In this document: piece by piece, positions 6,484 to 7,985 of the stretch
Position numbering within the stretch: position 1 is the first letter of the stretch
Layout: every line of letters begins with the position of its first letter
DNA from: Blautia sp.
Lineage (GTDB): Bacteria; Bacillota; Clostridia; Lachnospirales; Lachnospiraceae
NCBI GenBank assembly: GCA_030841965.1
Contig: JAUUSJ010000172.1
Span: 1-7,985 of the forward strand
DNA: 7,985 nucleotides
Reading direction: 5' to 3'
The notes under the pieces: generated by a model
Seen by the model: only the letters and a program-made list of their open reading frames with translations
What the model was told of the DNA's origin: nothing
Databases searched by the model: none
Program-made: the position numbers and the translations under genes

Positions 6484-6682
6484 ACTTTCTTTCCTTTCTA
6501 AATCTTTTCATATTAAAAATACTAGTAACCACTCTTGCAATATAAAGTATAATTACTAGTAATACAATCATTTTTGTTGCATTATACCTTGTTTTTTCGC
6601 TATGAGAGAAAATTTTGTAAAAGAATATCATTCCCATAATATAAACTGGTACCCGTCTTATTAATACTGTCAAAATTTCCAT
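6476..6682 (-). CDS. Small two-helix membrane protein of unknown function
   Basis: A 68-aa product I do not recognise. It has two hydrophobic segments, roughly 11-25 (with residues 1-8 also hydrophobic, interrupted by Arg9 and Arg10) and 37-56. It ends in a strongly basic tail containing KRFRKERK, suggesting a small integral membrane protein with a cytoplasmic C-terminus. It starts 28 nt after the kinase-like gene, and its last codons overlap the ATPase start (ATGGCTAA shared), which supports real translation and co-expression. Its own ribosome-binding site is weak, so translation may depend on coupling with the gene upstream. It could be a remnant, but the coupling argues against pure noise. 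It shows nothing resembling the missing kinase ATPase domain. Confidence 0.6.
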   Translation of the reverse strand: MEILTVLIRRVPVYIMGMIFFYKIFSHSEKTRYNATKMIVLLVIILYIARVVTSIFNMKRFRKERKYG

Positions 6683-6710
6683 TTTTCTACTCTATATCCT
6701 AACTTACTAC

Positions 6711-7610
6711 TTATTCTAAATGGTTTACTCTCTTTTTTAGCTTTTCAAGCATTTCTTTTCCCGCTTTTGCTCCCTGCTCGTCTCCTGACTTTAACATATA
6801 CTGAATTGTCTGAAGCTGATTGCGGAGGTCATGACGGATATCTCGGATTTCTTCTCCTTGTCTTTGCGCAAGCTGATAATAATTGTATTGATATCTTCTC
6901 TCTGATTTCATTTTTTCCATCTCATTTTCTTTTTCTTGTTGTCTAATAAGTTCCCTGAAAACTTCCATGACAATAAAATAGCCCAGTAAAAGGAATACAT
7001 TAGAAATAATCGTCATAATATATCCATTTTCTTCAAAAGTAGGAAAATTTTTCTGTATTATTCTAAACAATATAAAAAACTGAAGTAAAGCAATAATAAT
7101 ATTTATCCATACAATATACCCTGTTAGCCTTTCTCTATTCATTTGCATTTCCCAAACCAAAAAACTTATATATAATATTGGAAAAAATAATATTTTACTA
7201 ATGTATACCTCTGGCAATGCATAACCATCCTGTAAATGCACATCAAAATAAAAAAACAAACGTAAAAACTCTCCAATAATAATCTCAACTACTAATTCTG
7301 AAAAACCACATATTATAGTCTTTAATATGATGCCTTTTTTATTTCCCCCAAACAAAACTACCGATAATATAGGAAATGACAATTCTATTCCTATAATATG
7401 AATTATCTCTTTCAATAAAGTTCCTGGTTCTCCAATCTCATTTAAAATAATTCTAAACAAGATTATACATACTGCATATACAATAGGAGTCAACACTCCA
7501 AATTTTGCACTATATTTTGGAAATAAATTCCTATAAATAAAAATAGCCATTATCAAAGTGGGAGCTGAGTCAATTAGTATTTTTCTACATAAACTAATAA
7601 TAACGTTCAT
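6711..7610 (-). CDS. AgrC-like sensor histidine kinase, truncated before the ATPase domain
   Basis: The 299-aa protein begins with about seven predicted membrane segments (approximately 11-27, 37-55, 68-87, 93-118, 135-152, 165-184 and 196-217). A cytoplasmic helical linker (218-250) follows, then the phospho-acceptor motif DIRHDLRNQL (257-266, His260). This layout is typical of peptide-sensing kinases of the AgrC/GHKL type. Such proteins normally continue for another 130 or so residues with an ATP-binding HATPase domain. Here translation stops at residue 299, shortly after the dimerisation helices, and no frame downstream encodes the missing part. It may be a decayed kinase, or a natural membrane phospho-acceptor/sensor lacking catalysis. 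No response regulator is in the window. The start has an AAGGGAAAG site. It is first in a unit with the small membrane protein and the ATPase. Confidence 0.8.
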   Translation of the reverse strand: MNVIISLCRKILIDSAPTLIMAIFIYRNLFPKYSAKFGVLTPIVYAVCIILFRIILNEIGEPGTLLKEIIHIIGIELSFPILSVVLFGGNKKGIILKTIICGFSELVVEIIIGEFLRLFFYFDVHLQDGYALPEVYISKILFFPILYISFLVWEMQMNRERLTGYIVWINIIIALLQFFILFRIIQKNFPTFEENGYIMTIISNVFLLLGYFIVMEVFRELIRQQEKENEMEKMKSERRYQYNYYQLAQRQGEEIRDIRHDLRNQLQTIQYMLKSGDEQGAKAGKEMLEKLKKRVNHLE

Positions 7611-7671
7611 GGAATCTTTCCCTTCATCTATTACATATTGTAGGCTAAAGGACGATGTTCAAAAACTTAAG

Positions 7672-7758
7672 TTATCTCAATTTATTACAAAAACCATCGC
7701 TTTCAAAATAAAACCAACCTAAACTAAGTATAAAATCATAGAAGATTATAACCGCCAT
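7672..7758 (-). CDS. Possible 28-aa leader peptide
   Basis: A short ORF in the leader of the kinase-like gene starts MAVIIFYDF and ends GFCNKLR, with a hydrophobic/aromatic core and a single Cys near the C-terminus. Because AgrC-type receptors normally sense small peptides encoded nearby, an ORF here deserves notice. However, it has no good ribosome-binding site: the closest purine stretch, AGGATG, is too far upstream. It also lacks the acidic tail of known AgrD precursors and has no AgrB processing partner in the window. Chance occurrence is quite possible. Confidence 0.15.
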   Translation of the reverse strand: MAVIIFYDFILSLGWFYFESDGFCNKLR

Positions 7759-7797
7759 TGAAAAATTTCATCCTAACCCAGAAATCATTTTACTTTT

Positions 7798-7812
7798 TTA
7801 TAATCATTATAA
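7798..7812. promoter_or_regulatory. PerR-box-like palindromic operator over the -10 element
   Basis: The sequence is a perfect 7-1-7 palindrome, TTATAATCATTATAA. It matches at every position the PerR box known from Bacillus subtilis (TTATAATNATTATAA). Its right half contains the -10 TATAAT of the promoter driving the kinase-like gene, so a bound repressor would cover the -10 and start region. PerR is a peroxide-responsive repressor of the Fur family. Because TATAAT is itself half of the palindrome, part of the match is built into the promoter, and an AT-rich coincidence cannot be excluded. Confidence 0.55.
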
Positions 7813-7834
7813 GTTAATTTCATTCATTTTTCAA
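7806..7834 (-). promoter_or_regulatory. Promoter of the kinase/membrane protein/ATPase unit
   Basis: On the minus strand TTGAAA (7834-7829), a 17-nt spacer and TATAAT (7811-7806) form a strong housekeeping promoter with the same hexamers and spacing as the rib promoter. Predicted initiation is near 7799, giving a leader of about 190 nt before the kinase start. Apart from a doubtful 28-aa ORF, I see nothing definite in that leader. The -35 lies 10 bp from the conserved core of repeat copy 3. Confidence 0.82.
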
Positions 7835-7844
7835 ACAATTTTAC

Positions 7845-7985
7845 TTAGTACGATGAGGGAAGGTTTTTGTTTGTTAGATAGAGGTTGTCAATTTTTTTTG
7901 GTGGGAATGGGAGTAGACGCGAAGAGAGTCCGTAGATATGTCCTCTAAAAACACGTTCGTTCCCACGGTTTTTCGACATACGCTG
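7845..7985 (+). repeat. Long-hairpin intergenic repeat, copy 3 (cut by window edge)
   Basis: From TTAGTACGATGAGGGA onward this matches copy 2 in direct orientation. The match runs through the flank (GTTTGTTAGAT, GAGGTTGT, GTAGACGCGAAGAGAGTCCG) and the first hairpin arm (from 7919) into CGGTTTTTCGACATACGCTG at the end of the window. It has only one copy of the flank unit that is duplicated in copy 2. Its loop and second arm lie beyond the window. It sits directly upstream of the promoter of the kinase/ATPase unit. Confidence 0.9.

Noticed and set aside
7611..7760. Second promoter closer to the kinase-like gene (TATAAT near 7745, TACAAT near 7635)
   Set aside because: Both have -10-like hexamers but no acceptable -35 at the right distance, unlike the clear promoter at 7806-7834.
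1..7985. CRISPR array, tRNA or rRNA genes, transposase or integrase
   Set aside because: No regularly spaced direct repeats, tRNA-like cloverleaf, rRNA sequence or recombinase motifs were seen. The repeats present are three dispersed copies plus simple tandem duplications.

Overview
The window looks like a chromosomal segment from a low-GC Gram-positive anaerobe, most likely a Clostridia/Lachnospiraceae-type bacterium. The basis is an AT-rich sequence, a Bacillota-style riboflavin operon (ribD-ribE-ribBA-ribH) behind an FMN riboswitch, and a large AAA-ATPase/PD-(D/E)XK protein of a kind common in gut Clostridia. The genus cannot be fixed from the sequence alone. All supported genes are on the minus strand, so transcription runs from high to low coordinates.

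Right part (about 7985 to 4879). A partial copy of a long-hairpin intergenic repeat lies at 7845-7985. Next to it is a strong promoter (TTGAAA, 17 nt, TATAAT) whose -10 lies inside a perfect 15-bp palindrome matching the PerR-box consensus. After a leader of about 190 nt comes a three-gene unit. It encodes a membrane sensor-kinase-like protein with a phospho-acceptor His motif but no ATPase domain (6711-7610), a 68-aa two-helix membrane protein (6476-6682), and, overlapping it by 8 bp, a 534-aa AAA-like ATPase with a C-terminal PD-(D/E)XK nuclease-like domain (4879-6483).

Middle (about 4878 to 3919). This gene-free stretch is dense with signals. It holds the complete repeat copy (a hairpin with 33/33-bp perfect outer arms at 4558-4753), the rib promoter (TTGAAA, 17 nt, TATAAT), an FMN riboswitch (4276-4382), and two successive intrinsic terminators (4172-4204 and 4002-4032). 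A 15-bp tandem duplication lies just before the ribD ribosome-binding site.

Left part (3918 to 1). RibD, RibE, RibBA and RibH together cover the dedicated enzymes from GTP and ribulose 5-phosphate to riboflavin, apart from the dephosphorylation step, which is usually done by general phosphatases. All four look intact. A third repeat copy, inverted relative to the others and cut by the window edge, lies at 1-105 just downstream of ribH.

The three repeat copies mark every transcription-unit boundary in the window. The rib operon lies between inverted copies and the kinase/ATPase unit between direct copies. The least explained parts are this repeat family with its placement at promoter -35 elements, and the truncated-kinase/small-membrane-protein/AAA-nuclease unit under a PerR-like palindrome.
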